A stretch of 64,000 bases of DNA, taken from positions 1 to 64,000 of the forward strand of contig NZ_PKUU01000010.1 of assembly GCF_002899675.1 (NCBI RefSeq), in the 5' to 3' direction. A model generated the notes under the pieces. The model worked only from the letters and a program-made list of their open reading frames with translations, was not told the origin of the DNA and ran no database searches. This document shows, piece by piece, positions 5,976-15,850 of this stretch. Position numbers and translations under genes: made by a program. How positions within the stretch are numbered: the first letter of the stretch is position 1; each line of letters starts with the position of its first letter. Source of the DNA: Clostridium sp. chh4-2. GTDB taxonomy: Bacteria > Bacillota > Clostridia > Lachnospirales > Lachnospiraceae.

Positions 5976-8846
5976 ATGGCACAAGTATCAAGTCAGGCGC
6001 AGCTGTCGGCTGCGCTGAACATTCAAGAACCTTTCATACAGATAACAGCCGATTTCTCACTCACTTCCCAGATTAACATTCTATATGATGTTACAATAGA
6101 AAGCCTCATTCCCGGAACGTATACGATTTCCAAAGCACCGGGATACGACAGTTACTTATTCCGGATACAGAACGACGGTATTCTGCGGCTGGCTAATATT
6201 GTTATTGACGGCCAGTCACAACTGCATGATCCAACAAGCGCTGCAGCGCGTGCTCTCATATATGTAACGGGTGGTTCTCTTTATATGGATGATGGGGCTG
6301 TTCTGAAAGATAATGTTTCCTATGGATCGGGCGGAGGTGTCTGGCTCTATGGGGGCGGCAGTTATATGAATAAGCTGCAGATGGCCGGAGATGCGAGAGT
6401 CACCGGCTGCTCTGCCCGGACCAATGGAGGGGGTATTTCAGTTTCACTAAGCAGTCCGGACGATATCATCTCTATATCGGATCGGTCTATGATTGACCAT
6501 AATTTTGCTGTTAATGGGGGCGGCATTTATTATTATTCTACGATTCAGGGGGTGGGCGGCACGCTCTCCATCTCGGGGGATGTACAGATCGTGGACAATG
6601 CTGCGTCATCTACGGGCGGAGGAATCTGCTTTTCCGGTTATCGGGCCGGAGGCAGCAGCCCTTCCTTTTTGTCTTTGAGTGGATCTCTTATCTTTTCGGG
6701 CAACACTGCGGTCCACGGGGCAGCGATCTATTTCTATGGAACAAATGATGGAGACCATATGAGCGTGACGGATGGCGTCTCCGTAGATAGAAATACCGCT
6801 GCCCAAAACGGAGGAGGCATCTGCTGTATAACGCCAACAGGCAGCGCAGAGTTCCTAATTGCAAATTCTTCTATAACGCATAATACCGGAGGAACGGGAG
6901 GCGGTATCTATCTTCTTACTAATTCAGGAGGAGCTGTTACGTTTCTTGAAACTGTCATATCGGAGAATACAGCGCAAAATGGAGCGGCAGGGTCCGGGGG
7001 AGGTGTTTGGTTCCAGAACTCCACAGCGGAACGGCCCGTAATCATATCGCTTAATGGGACACAAATTATGCAAAATGATGCCTTGGCCCAAGGTGGCGGT
7101 ATTTATTTAACCGGCGGTCCGGGTGAATTTTCTTTCCGTATGAGCAAAAGCTCTGTCTCAGAAAATACTGCTGCGACAAACGGAGGGGGGCTGCTGATGA
7201 GCAGCGCCGGCGGCGTTATCGATGTACAGGAAAGTACAATTGAAGGCAATACTGCAGGCGGTTCCGGAGGCGGTTTTTACTATGCGAACAGCCGTGAGGG
7301 GACTTCTGCACAGATTCATTTAATAAAAGATACGATTTCTGGAAACCGGGCCGGCAGGGAGGGGGGCGGACTGCGGTTTTCCTCTTCTTTGGGGGCGGTT
7401 ATCACGGATATTACGGACGGTCAGATATCCGGAAATACTGCGGACACTAACAGCGGAGGAGGGATCTGGCACGGGGGAAACAGTGATACACTGACGCTTC
7501 ACGGTTCTGCGGCGGTGACTGGAAACGTTTCACGGGAAGGCAATGGCGGAGGTATATATTTTAACAGTGATTCTGGTACGCTTCTTCTTACGGATCAGGT
7601 AAAGATCATTGGTAACCGCGCGGACGAACGTGTGAGCAGCTTTGGAAGCCATGGCGGCGGAATCTGTGTTGTTCCGGGGAATGTGACTATTTCAGGACAG
7701 GCGGAGATTGCGGATAACAGCGCTCGGTTATACGGCGGTGGAATAAGCATGTCTGAACAGTCACGGATTGACTTTTTAAGCGGATCTATTCACAATAACC
7801 GCTCCGCCCGATATGGAGGTGCAGTCTGGTGCCACGATCGCAGTATTTTTTTCATGAGCGGCGGCAGTATTATGGACAATCAGGCCGTTTATGGAGGAGG
7901 ATTTTACAATGATGCGGTCTTACGGATTACCGGCGGCATGGTCAGTCGGAACAATGCGGATGTGGGGGGAGGCATTTATAATGAAGGGAACTTTTATACG
8001 GTAGGATTGAGGGACATTACAAATGGAGTTTATATTTTTGATGAAAATGCTGTTGTCCGGATAGAGGGAGAACTGGCTCCCGGATCGAAAATTCAAATCG
8101 AATCTTCGGAATATGTGAGTCCCAACAGCGAGGGCAGGCCTATTGTAATTGGAGAGGCGTCTCCTCCTTATATGCTCCTGAATGAAAATGACCGGGCAGC
8201 TTTTTTGAAGCCTCCTTCCGGCTTTGAGGGATGGGAGGTGAGGCTCAGCAGCGATCTTACGCAGGTATTGCTGGTGCCTATACAATATGCGATTCATTAT
8301 GAAAATCTGCGGGGAGCTTCCAATACCAATCCGGATGTCTATAAGGTGACGGAACCGGATATTGTGCTTGTGCCGCCGGGAAAGATTACCGGATACCGGT
8401 TTATTGGCTGGTTTGACGCACCGGAAGGAGGAAACCAGGTTACGCGTATTGTTCAGGGAACCACTGGAGATATCACCCTGTATGCACGATGGGAAATGGT
8501 TAGCTTCACCATCACATATGATGCAAATGACGGCGGTGGATCGTGCGCTTGTGGAATCCCTCGTCCTGAATCATTTCAGGAAGGACAGCAGATCAGAATT
8601 TCGAATTTGATTCCTGTATGGCCGTGCTTTGTATTTGTCGGATGGAATACCCGGCGGGATGGAACGGGAATTGGCTATATTCCCGGAACAATCGTTGGTC
8701 CCCTGCCTGGGGATACGATACTTTATGCAGTTTGGAGAGTTTGCTGCTGTCCGTGTATGGATTCGTGTTGTTCAAGTTTCGACTACTTTTCTGAACTACC
8801 ATGCTGCTGGTATCCATGCAGATATTCTGTGCCACCATGCCGCTGA
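5976..8846 (+). CDS. Beta-helix repeat protein with InlB-type repeats and Cys-rich tail
   Basis: 956 residues. Residues about 1-60 look like the capping start of a right-handed beta-helix. Residues about 90-690 contain some 18 degenerate repeats of roughly 30 residues with N-T/A plus GGG(I/V/F/L) cores, similar to Pmp/polymorphic-protein and right-handed beta-helix repeats. Residues about 760-920 hold two InlB/Listeria-Bacteroides-type repeats ending in G-W and YA-W. The final 34 residues contain 10 cysteines. There is no Sec signal peptide, no LPXTG and no transmembrane segment. GCAGGTGA is the ribosome site, 6 bases from ATG. A cysteine-crosslinked spore-coat or exosporium protein would explain the missing export signal; this is inference. 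No enzyme motif is visible. Confidence 0.8.
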   Translation: MAQVSSQAQLSAALNIQEPFIQITADFSLTSQINILYDVTIESLIPGTYTISKAPGYDSYLFRIQNDGILRLANIVIDGQSQLHDPTSAAARALIYVTGGSLYMDDGAVLKDNVSYGSGGGVWLYGGGSYMNKLQMAGDARVTGCSARTNGGGISVSLSSPDDIISISDRSMIDHNFAVNGGGIYYYSTIQGVGGTLSISGDVQIVDNAASSTGGGICFSGYRAGGSSPSFLSLSGSLIFSGNTAVHGAAIYFYGTNDGDHMSVTDGVSVDRNTAAQNGGGICCITPTGSAEFLIANSSITHNTGGTGGGIYLLTNSGGAVTFLETVISENTAQNGAAGSGGGVWFQNSTAERPVIISLNGTQIMQNDALAQGGGIYLTGGPGEFSFRMSKSSVSENTAATNGGGLLMSSAGGVIDVQESTIEGNTAGGSGGGFYYANSREGTSAQIHLIKDTISGNRAGREGGGLRFSSSLGAVITDITDGQISGNTADTNSGGGIWHGGNSDTLTLHGSAAVTGNVSREGNGGGIYFNSDSGTLLLTDQVKIIGNRADERVSSFGSHGGGICVVPGNVTISGQAEIADNSARLYGGGISMSEQSRIDFLSGSIHNNRSARYGGAVWCHDRSIFFMSGGSIMDNQAVYGGGFYNDAVLRITGGMVSRNNADVGGGIYNEGNFYTVGLRDITNGVYIFDENAVVRIEGELAPGSKIQIESSEYVSPNSEGRPIVIGEASPPYMLLNENDRAAFLKPPSGFEGWEVRLSSDLTQVLLVPIQYAIHYENLRGASNTNPDVYKVTEPDIVLVPPGKITGYRFIGWFDAPEGGNQVTRIVQGTTGDITLYARWEMVSFTITYDANDGGGSCACGIPRPESFQEGQQIRISNLIPVWPCFVFVGWNTRRDGTGIGYIPGTIVGPLPGDTILYAVWRVCCCPCMDSCCSSFDYFSELPCCWYPCRYSVPPCR

Positions 8847-9079
8847 TATCTATGCAGGTCTCCCATGCCTTCGTGTTGTTGACTTTTTTAATGAGAGATT
8901 TAGTTCTGTACTTGCGTACTTGCGGAGAGCAGAGATATTTTAAGGAATATATAAATCTTATGGGAGATATTATGGTATAATAAAGAAAATATCAGCCATT
9001 TTAGCATCGAGGACATTATGAACGGGTTCAGCAGGGCAATATCGCGATGCTGCTGTATAAGTGAAAAAGGAAACTTACA

Positions 9080-9670
9080 ATGAGTAATACTTTGAAATAT
9101 TATAATGAACATGCAAAAGCTTTCGCAGACAGCACAGCAAATCTTGAATTTACGGAATTTCAGGATAAGTTTCTGAGTTATATTAAGCCAGGAGCAAGAG
9201 TATTGGATTTTGGCTGTGGATCAGGGCGGGACACCAAGTATTTTCTGGATAAGGGATACCAGGTGGATGCTATAGACGGGTCCTCAGAACTTGTTAAGAT
9301 GGCTTCAGAGTACGCGCAGATTGAAGTAAAACAGATGTTGTTTCAGGAGTTACAAGCGGTTGGGGTGTATGATGGGATCTGGGCCTGCTCTTCGATTTTA
9401 CATTTGACAAAGGATGAATTGGCGGATGTAATGAAAAGGATGGAAAAAGCGCTGGTCTCTAAAGGCATTATCTATATGTCGTTTAAATATGGAACAGAGG
9501 AAAGTGAACGGAAAGGCCGGCACTTTACGGATATGACAGAGGATAAGATGAAAGACCTGTTGGATAAAGTGGGGTTATTTATGACAGAGGATATGTGGGT
9601 GACTTCGGATGTTCGTCCGGGGAGAGAAGATGAAAAATGGCTGAATATAATTGTGAGGAAAATGAGATAG
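9080..9670 (+). CDS. Class I SAM-dependent methyltransferase
   Basis: 196 residues, a short seven-strand Rossmann methyltransferase of the TehB/UbiE-like type. The SAM loop VLDFGCGSGRDTKYF (residues about 41-55) is canonical, DAIDGS is the acidic end of strand 2, and GIWACSSILHL is motif IV. The substrate is not predictable. The gene appears to stand alone between the beta-helix gene and a convergent glycan locus. A TATAAT-like tract (8975-8981) lies upstream, but no good -35 was seen. Confidence 0.88.
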   Translation: MSNTLKYYNEHAKAFADSTANLEFTEFQDKFLSYIKPGARVLDFGCGSGRDTKYFLDKGYQVDAIDGSSELVKMASEYAQIEVKQMLFQELQAVGVYDGIWACSSILHLTKDELADVMKRMEKALVSKGIIYMSFKYGTEESERKGRHFTDMTEDKMKDLLDKVGLFMTEDMWVTSDVRPGREDEKWLNIIVRKMR

Positions 9671-9722
9671 ACTAAGAAAATCCTTAGTGCAGAGGTTAAT
9701 GACCATAGACCCGGAAGCAGGG

Positions 9723-9773
9723 AAAAGCCCTCTTCCATTCTGAAACATGAGAACATCGGGGAAAAGGGCTTTT
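9723..9773. terminator. Bidirectional terminator between convergent genes
   Basis: AAAAGCCCT (9723-9731) pairs with AGGGCTTTT (9765-9773) around a 33-nt loop that can fold further. A T run on each strand fits termination of both the methyltransferase and the GH105 gene. Confidence 0.6.
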
Positions 9774-9790
9774 GAGACAAATGTTGTTAT

Positions 9791-10909
9791 TTATAAAGCT
9801 GCTAGGGCTTCGGTTAATGCAATTAGTGCCAGTGCCTGTCCATATGCCATTGGCTTAATACTTACATTTTTGTAGCGTTCTGCATTCATTCCGATACCAG
9901 TTCCGGCAGATACATTTAGTACGGTTCCATCTTCGCTTATATTGCTGCATATAGCATCGATTGCTTTGTTTGCATATTTGCAGTAGGACTTGTCTAAAAC
10001 ACCGGTACGGATGCCTTTTAAAATACCGGCAGTAATCGCGGATGATCCGGAAACCTCTTCGTAACTGTCAGGATCATCTAAAACGGTATGCCATAAGCCG
10101 GATGGAGACTGGAGAGAGATAAGAGCATTTACCTGAGAGCGATAGGTGTCAATGAAATATTCCCGCAGACCACTATTCAAATCATTGTCAAAAGACTGGA
10201 TAAAGTCCATTATGCCAAATGTAAACCAGGAGTTTCCACGCCCCCAGAAGATGCCGCCAAAATTATCGCGGGTGCTGAAAGTCCAGCCATGGTGGAACAA
10301 TCCTGTTTTCTTGTCATAGAGATATTTGATATGTACTAGAACCTGATGGATAGATTCATCAATCCAGTCTTGCCGTTTAAAGTGGTGTCCCGCTTGGTTA
10401 AGATAAAGAACAGCCATTACAAGGGTATCGACCCAAAGCTCGTTTTCGTGAAGAATTACTCCATTACGATCTCCTATGGCAGATGTAACATGCTGAAAAC
10501 CATTTTCTAAAGTCTTAGGAAGCTCTTCTACTAACCATTGGGCATGATTATAACAGAGAATTTCATAATCATGGTTGTGAAAAGATTCCAGATTGGCAAG
10601 CAGGGATAAAAATGGAGCGGTTGTATTAATATTTTTAGAGGGGAGTCCTATTTCCATATTTCTTGTAAACCAGTCATTGAAAAATTTTTGATAACGATTA
10701 TCACCTAGGTATTGTTGCAGACTAGTTAAGCCATATAGACCAACTCCCTGAGGCCAATCCCACTCTTCGATACCAAAGTCCCGAGCGATATTACCTTTGC
10801 TAAATTCACTCTTGTCTCCGGTTTTATCTGCTTCGTAGTTTGCTCCTCCAAGATTCACTAGCCGATTAGCTATTAGGTTAATCTTTTCCATTAATATCTC
10901 AGTTGTCAT
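9791..10909 (-). CDS. GH105/GH88-type unsaturated uronyl hydrolase
   Basis: Glycoside hydrolase of the YteR/GH105 type, which removes the unsaturated uronic acid from the non-reducing end of oligosaccharides made by polysaccharide lyases (rhamnogalacturonan or related). An alpha/alpha-barrel is suggested by DWPQGVGLYGL near the N-terminus, LWVDTLVMAVLYL with the catalytic-type Asp, LFHHGW, and WGRGNSW. Total length of about 372 residues matches the family. The start at 10909 is chosen because GGAGGA lies 7 bases upstream; the in-frame ATG at 10924 overlaps that site. It overlaps the response regulator stop by 11 bases and so is the last gene of a kinase-regulator-hydrolase operon. Cytoplasmic: no signal peptide. 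Confidence 0.88.
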   Translation of the reverse strand: MTTEILMEKINLIANRLVNLGGANYEADKTGDKSEFSKGNIARDFGIEEWDWPQGVGLYGLTSLQQYLGDNRYQKFFNDWFTRNMEIGLPSKNINTTAPFLSLLANLESFHNHDYEILCYNHAQWLVEELPKTLENGFQHVTSAIGDRNGVILHENELWVDTLVMAVLYLNQAGHHFKRQDWIDESIHQVLVHIKYLYDKKTGLFHHGWTFSTRDNFGGIFWGRGNSWFTFGIMDFIQSFDNDLNSGLREYFIDTYRSQVNALISLQSPSGLWHTVLDDPDSYEEVSGSSAITAGILKGIRTGVLDKSYCKYANKAIDAICSNISEDGTVLNVSAGTGIGMNAERYKNVSIKPMAYGQALALIALTEALAAL

Positions 10910-12425
10910 TATTTGTTCCTCCATATAATTTTTTAATATAAAATCCAGGGGTCATCCCTGTTTTTTTCTTGAAGATCTGGCTAAAGTAACGAGGATTGTT
11001 TCCGCATCCTACAAGATTAGCCAGTGTCTGTATTTTATCTACATCATGTCGGGCGATTAATTCCTTTGCTTTTTGAATACGTTGATCTGTCAGATACTTA
11101 GAGAATTTCTGGCCTGTTTCTTTTTGGAATTTTTTGCTTACATAGTTCATGTCCATGTATAATTTTTTTTCACATATCCATTTCAGCGTTAGATTTGGGT
11201 TGGAAATATATTGATCTACATATTCAATTACCTGATTAATGCAATAGCTGTAGGAAGTTACGTTGTGAATTGGGTGTTCAAAAAGTTCATTTAGTTTTTT
11301 CCTAACCAGCTCTTGAAGTTGTTCTGTATCAGTGACAGTGTCCATATGTATTAAAAATTCAGCAGAATCCAGCGGTGAACAGGAGGAATTATGACTGCAA
11401 ATTTTCCATAAAATTCCTGAAACTAGATGTTTGAAAAATTCCGGTTCATGAACACTTCCTAAAATCTCAAGGAGTTCAAGGAACTCTGGGGAGGAGGTAG
11501 TGGTAATGGATGTTAACAACTTTTCAGTGCGCGTTAACAGGTTATGATAATTGAACGATGGAACCATTCGGTCATTATCAGGTAAATAAATTGCACCGGA
11601 GCGTTTTAAACGTGGAAGAATTTCTTCCAAAAGAGAGAAAAGATTCTTATAATGTTCGGATTTCAGCTCCACATCTACAATTTTATTTTCAAATTGAATG
11701 GAACGTAAAAATTCTTCGAACTCTTGATGTCCAGTGACATAATCCTGAAAAAAGAGGATTAAAGTACAGGCTCCATATATACCATAAACAGGGATATATG
11801 GAAAGTGAGTTTGTCCGTACTGTCTTACCATTTTCCAGAAATTGTTCAAACTTGCTTCTTCAAGATAGTATATATAATAAAGGCAGTATCCCTCGTTTTC
11901 AAAATTTAAAAATTGTTCATAGGATGTTAAAATTTGTTCCAGTGTTTTATCTGAGGAGATAAATTCATTTACAATATTTACAATGATATTGTTCGACATG
12001 GTTTCACGAAAAATTTTCTGCTGTTTTTCTGTTTGCCGAAATATTCTTTTGTGGTAGCATTCTTGTATAGCCTCCTGAATAGAAGGAAGTATTTCTGTTT
12101 CATCGCAAGGTTTTAAAATATAGTGACGAACACCATATTTCATCGCTTCTCTAGCATATTCAAATTCATCATAACCAGACAGCAGGATAAATTGAATATC
12201 GGGATCATTTTCACGAATGCGGCTGATAACTTCTAAGCCTGACATTCCCGACATTTTAATATCAGTCAATACAATATCGGGTGACTCATCTAGTATCATG
12301 TCATATGCCTCTATACCATTTTCACATAAACCAATAATTTCAATTCCTAGTTTATCCCATTGAATTAAGTTGTAGATAGATTCACGTATAATACGTTCAT
12401 CATCAGCAATAATCATTTTTAACAT
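10899..12425 (-). CDS. AraC-type (YesN-like) response regulator
   Basis: 508 residues. The receiver domain (1-120) has DDE at 8-10, phospho-acceptor Asp55 in VLTDIKMSG, and Lys near 104. A long variable linker follows, and two AraC helix-turn-helix motifs occupy the last 100 residues (KWICEKKLYMDMNYVSKKF; ANLVGCGNNPRYFSQIFKK). Partner of the histidine kinase encoded 33 bases upstream. It should activate the divergent sugar ABC transporter at 14497 and the downstream GH105 gene. Confidence 0.93.
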   Translation of the reverse strand: MLKMIIADDERIIRESIYNLIQWDKLGIEIIGLCENGIEAYDMILDESPDIVLTDIKMSGMSGLEVISRIRENDPDIQFILLSGYDEFEYAREAMKYGVRHYILKPCDETEILPSIQEAIQECYHKRIFRQTEKQQKIFRETMSNNIIVNIVNEFISSDKTLEQILTSYEQFLNFENEGYCLYYIYYLEEASLNNFWKMVRQYGQTHFPYIPVYGIYGACTLILFFQDYVTGHQEFEEFLRSIQFENKIVDVELKSEHYKNLFSLLEEILPRLKRSGAIYLPDNDRMVPSFNYHNLLTRTEKLLTSITTTSSPEFLELLEILGSVHEPEFFKHLVSGILWKICSHNSSCSPLDSAEFLIHMDTVTDTEQLQELVRKKLNELFEHPIHNVTSYSYCINQVIEYVDQYISNPNLTLKWICEKKLYMDMNYVSKKFQKETGQKFSKYLTDQRIQKAKELIARHDVDKIQTLANLVGCGNNPRYFSQIFKKKTGMTPGFYIKKLYGGTNNDN

Positions 12426-12457
12426 AAGCAGCCTCCTTATTTAAGGGCTTGATGATT

Positions 12458-14284
12458 TTAATCAGCGTTACTCATTCTCTTTTTTTGAACGCAGCGTGCT
12501 GGAATCAAAATAGTAGCTACAGCTAAATCGTCATCATTTGATAGAAAAAGTCCATACTCATTCCCAAACATGAGCTTAATACGTTTATCAATGTTGAGCA
12601 AACCGATTCCGAAACCATATGGGGTAAGGGTATCATTTTCTAATTGTTGCATTATATCATCTTCAAATATAGAACCTGTATTTTTTACTGTTATAGATAA
12701 GAGTCCATCAGACTGCTGAACTGACAGGTAAATATAGCAAACATCTGTATTCTCCTCCAAACCATATCGAATGGCGTTTTCAATTAAAGGCTGAATACAT
12801 AGAAATGGTATTTCTAAATGGTTTAATCCCTCGTCAATCATAGCAGTAAACTGAAGCCGCGATTCAAAACGTATTTTTTGTATAGTTATGTAAGCATTGA
12901 CCAGTTCTAACTCTTGGGAAATCGTAAAGGTCTTTGCTTTACGGTTTAAAGTAGATCGAAGTAAAGTTCCCAGAGATTTTACCATCGAAGAGATGATATT
13001 ATCTCCCAGAGTTTTGGCTCTCCAGTTGATAGATTCCAGTGTATTATAAAGAAAATGTGGATTTATCTGGGTTTCCAGGGCTTTTAGCTGCGCTTCTTTT
13101 TTTAATAATTCATTGAGATAATTATCCTTAACCAATTTTTGAATCCGGGTAGCCATAAGATCAAACTGCTGATGGAGCTGGCCGATCTCATCTTTGCGCA
13201 GGGAATAATCATAATTAAATTGCAATAAATTTTGTTCATCCACCTGAAACGTTTTTATCTTAAAGATAAGATTATCAAAATGGTGGATAATTGAGGAGAT
13301 CATACGCTTTGAAAGAATAAATACAGCTGCCAACATAAATAAGAGAATAAATATCATGAACTGGATCGCTGTGTAAAACTGTGACATCATAGAATCATAA
13401 GGTATTAAGCTGATATAATCCCAACCATAAGGTGAAATTGTTCCTCGTACAGAAAAATAACTTTTTTCCTGAAGTTTTACTATTTTATAGGACTCCGAAA
13501 ATGAATCCATTAGGTATGAGATATTCTGGTTTTTAAGGTCGCCTGTTCTGCATATTGGAAGACCGTCTGCCATAATAAGGTAAGAAGAATTTTCGTATTC
13601 ACTGTCAATTTGTGTGGCATCTATTGACATTTGTTCTATATCCATACATATGATAATAAAGCCGATTGTATCTAACTTTGTATTTTTTATTCTCCTGATA
13701 CTGCGGCAGAGAAATAAGCCATGCTGTTCTGCATAATCAGGAACCCATACAGGCTTTCCTTCTGCTATTTCTGCCTTTTTACAGAGAGTATCATATATGT
13801 CGGCTGGAACACCATAAGAAGCAAGCGTATCAGATGTAACGCCATAGGAACCATTAGATAAATAGACATACTGAATATGATTTTTGGGGAAAGAAGTACT
13901 ATATTTAATAAGTTCCTGATAAGCTTCCGTATAATAATGGCGGGATACAGACGTATTTGGATGATCTTTGATATAAGAAAAATTCTTTTGTAAAACTTCA
14001 CTGGAAAGAAGCTGGAAGGAAAGGTCTTCTGCATTTTTAAGTTCTGTTTTGATTAAAGTGGCTGAGTGAGATAATGAGGCTGCCGTTGACTTGTAAAGCA
14101 TTTGGTTGCTGGTCTTGGTAACGATAAATATACATAAAGTAAAAGCAACAATTAAAAGGAGAAAGCTGGCAGTAAATATATAAGTAAACTTTGCAATTAA
14201 TGGCATATTATTTATAAATCTTTTAATACTTGTACCTATTAATTGATACCGGGTAGGAGACGATTGCTTTGTATGCTCGTTCAT
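12458..14284 (-). CDS. YesM-like sensor histidine kinase
   Basis: 608 residues. Transmembrane helix at about 30-52, extracellular sensor domain to about 300, second helix at about 305-325, HAMP-like linker, His_kinase domain with the phospho-acceptor H near residue 411 in INPHFLYNTLESIN, and a HATPase domain with ENAIRYG and GFGIGLLNI. Typical of YesM/LytS-type kinases that sense a carbohydrate or its binding protein. It is divergent from the ABC transporter and drives the YesN-like regulator. The ligand is unknown; GH105 context suggests a pectin- or glycosaminoglycan-type oligosaccharide. Confidence 0.93.
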   Translation of the reverse strand: MNEHTKQSSPTRYQLIGTSIKRFINNMPLIAKFTYIFTASFLLLIVAFTLCIFIVTKTSNQMLYKSTAASLSHSATLIKTELKNAEDLSFQLLSSEVLQKNFSYIKDHPNTSVSRHYYTEAYQELIKYSTSFPKNHIQYVYLSNGSYGVTSDTLASYGVPADIYDTLCKKAEIAEGKPVWVPDYAEQHGLFLCRSIRRIKNTKLDTIGFIIICMDIEQMSIDATQIDSEYENSSYLIMADGLPICRTGDLKNQNISYLMDSFSESYKIVKLQEKSYFSVRGTISPYGWDYISLIPYDSMMSQFYTAIQFMIFILLFMLAAVFILSKRMISSIIHHFDNLIFKIKTFQVDEQNLLQFNYDYSLRKDEIGQLHQQFDLMATRIQKLVKDNYLNELLKKEAQLKALETQINPHFLYNTLESINWRAKTLGDNIISSMVKSLGTLLRSTLNRKAKTFTISQELELVNAYITIQKIRFESRLQFTAMIDEGLNHLEIPFLCIQPLIENAIRYGLEENTDVCYIYLSVQQSDGLLSITVKNTGSIFEDDIMQQLENDTLTPYGFGIGLLNIDKRIKLMFGNEYGLFLSNDDDLAVATILIPARCVQKKRMSNAD

Positions 14285-14496
14285 AAAATATTGAACCTTT
14301 CCCTCTATTTTTGAATGATAATGTTTCCTGATTTCAGTTCCGTATTATGACATTTATTATAAAGCAAGCGTTGAGCGGTTACAATAGTTCTGAAAATGAA
14401 AACGATTTTTTGAACAGGTGAGACGATTTTGTGCCATTTCCCAAGAAGAAAAAATGGAATATAATGAGATCATCAAAAAAGACGGAGGGATTTAAG
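14285..14496. promoter_or_regulatory. Divergent intergenic control region
   Basis: 212 AT-rich bases between the kinase gene (minus) and the binding-protein gene (plus). They hold a cre-like half-palindrome TGAAAACGATTTTT at 14397-14410, a weak match to the CcpA consensus. No -35/-10 pair of consensus quality was found. AraC-regulator sites are expected here, but none was recognised. Confidence 0.35.
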
Positions 14497-15834
14497 ATGA
14501 AAAAAACAAAGTTTGTACTTGCGCTATCTATGGCAGCAGTAATGGGGATAATGAGTGGATGTAGTTCTCCAAAAAACACAGATACGACTTCTCCTGAGTC
14601 AGTGGAAAGTACAAAAGATACGAAAAAGAATGCAGATAATGAAGCAAGTACATCTATAAAAGTCTGCTGGTGGGGAAATCAAGCAAGAAATGATATGACA
14701 AAACAAGCAGTGGATCTTTATATGGAACAGAATCCAGAGGTGAAAATTGACATTGAATTTACAGACTGGTCTGGATATTGGGATAAACTTTCTGCGATGG
14801 CAGCAGGAGGAAATTTACCTGATATTATTCAAATGGATCATTCATATCTGAAACAGTATCAAGAAAGTAACCAATTGGCAGATATTACGCCTTATTTAGA
14901 ATCTGGAGTTATTCAAACTGAAAAAATTCCGCAAAGTATAATTGAAAGCGGCAGCATTGATGGAAAGTGTTATGCAATGAGCCTTGGAAGCAATGCTCTG
15001 TCTTTAATATATAACAAGGATATTACCGACGAGGCAGGCGTAGTCATTCCAGAGCATATTACAACAGAAGAATTGCTTGAAATCGGAAATACTATTTATG
15101 AAAAAACCGGTGTAAAAACATATTATGAGGGTGGTCTCAATGGACTGATTATGATGGCCCGAAGCAATGATTCCAATATTTTTGATGAGTTGGCGGCCAA
15201 TGACCTGACTTCCACTTTGGAACATTTTGAATATGTAGATCAATTTGCTAGAGCCGAGTCAGCGCTCACCCCGGAATTAATTGCAGAAAAAAATCCTAGT
15301 GTAGTTGAGACTAATCCAATAACAGATGGAACGTCTTGGAACTGTTTTTCCTTTTCAAACCAGTTTATTGCATTAAAAAATGCTTCAGGCGGAGCAAATT
15401 TGGAATTGTCTATGTTTCCAAGTCCACAAGAATCTGATGTTGAAGCTATGTTTTTAAAACCGGCACAGTTTTTTGCAATATCAGAAACGTCCCAGTCTAA
15501 AGATGAGGCGGCTAAGTTTATTGATTGGTTTATAAATTCTGAGGAATGTAATGAAATCCTGTTAGGCGAAAGAGGGGTTCCGGTTAACACAGATATTGCA
15601 AAAAATATAAAGGAAAAAGTTGATGCAGATACAGCAAAAACCTTTGATTATATTAATAAAATAGGAGAAATTGCAACACCTATTGATGATCCGGCCCCAG
15701 CAGGAAGAGGAGAGGTTGAGGCAGTAGCATTAACTTATGTGGAACAGCTTCGCTATGGAGACGGAACAGCACAGGAAATTGCAGAGAAATTTGTTGAGAA
15801 GTCATATGAAATTTTGACCGAAGCAGCGAAATAA
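14497..15834 (+). CDS. Sugar ABC transporter substrate-binding lipoprotein
   Basis: 445 residues from the chosen ATG, which has GGAGGGA 7 bases upstream; a 22-codon upstream extension has no ribosome site. Signal peptide MKKTKFVLALSMAAVMG with lipobox MSGC, then a Ser/Thr/Lys linker and a family 1 extracellular solute-binding domain (MalE-type, DIIQMDHSYLKQY). It captures an oligosaccharide at the cell surface for the two permeases that follow 16 bases later. No ATPase gene is present in the locus; a shared MsmX-type ATPase is expected elsewhere. Confidence 0.93.
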   Translation: MKKTKFVLALSMAAVMGIMSGCSSPKNTDTTSPESVESTKDTKKNADNEASTSIKVCWWGNQARNDMTKQAVDLYMEQNPEVKIDIEFTDWSGYWDKLSAMAAGGNLPDIIQMDHSYLKQYQESNQLADITPYLESGVIQTEKIPQSIIESGSIDGKCYAMSLGSNALSLIYNKDITDEAGVVIPEHITTEELLEIGNTIYEKTGVKTYYEGGLNGLIMMARSNDSNIFDELAANDLTSTLEHFEYVDQFARAESALTPELIAEKNPSVVETNPITDGTSWNCFSFSNQFIALKNASGGANLELSMFPSPQESDVEAMFLKPAQFFAISETSQSKDEAAKFIDWFINSEECNEILLGERGVPVNTDIAKNIKEKVDADTAKTFDYINKIGEIATPIDDPAPAGRGEVEAVALTYVEQLRYGDGTAQEIAEKFVEKSYEILTEAAK

Positions 15835-15850
15835 AGGAGAGGTGTAAGGG

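Noticed and set aside
6300..8000. Regularly spaced GGC/GGA-rich DNA repeats, at first sight like a repeat array
   Set aside because: They encode the GGG(I/V/F) beta-helix repeats in one open frame, vary in length and sequence, and have no spacer structure. Not CRISPR.
8629..8943. A 104-codon plus-strand frame over the end of the beta-helix gene
   Set aside because: No ribosome site, and composition follows from the overlapping gene; the Cys-rich tail frame has the supported stop.
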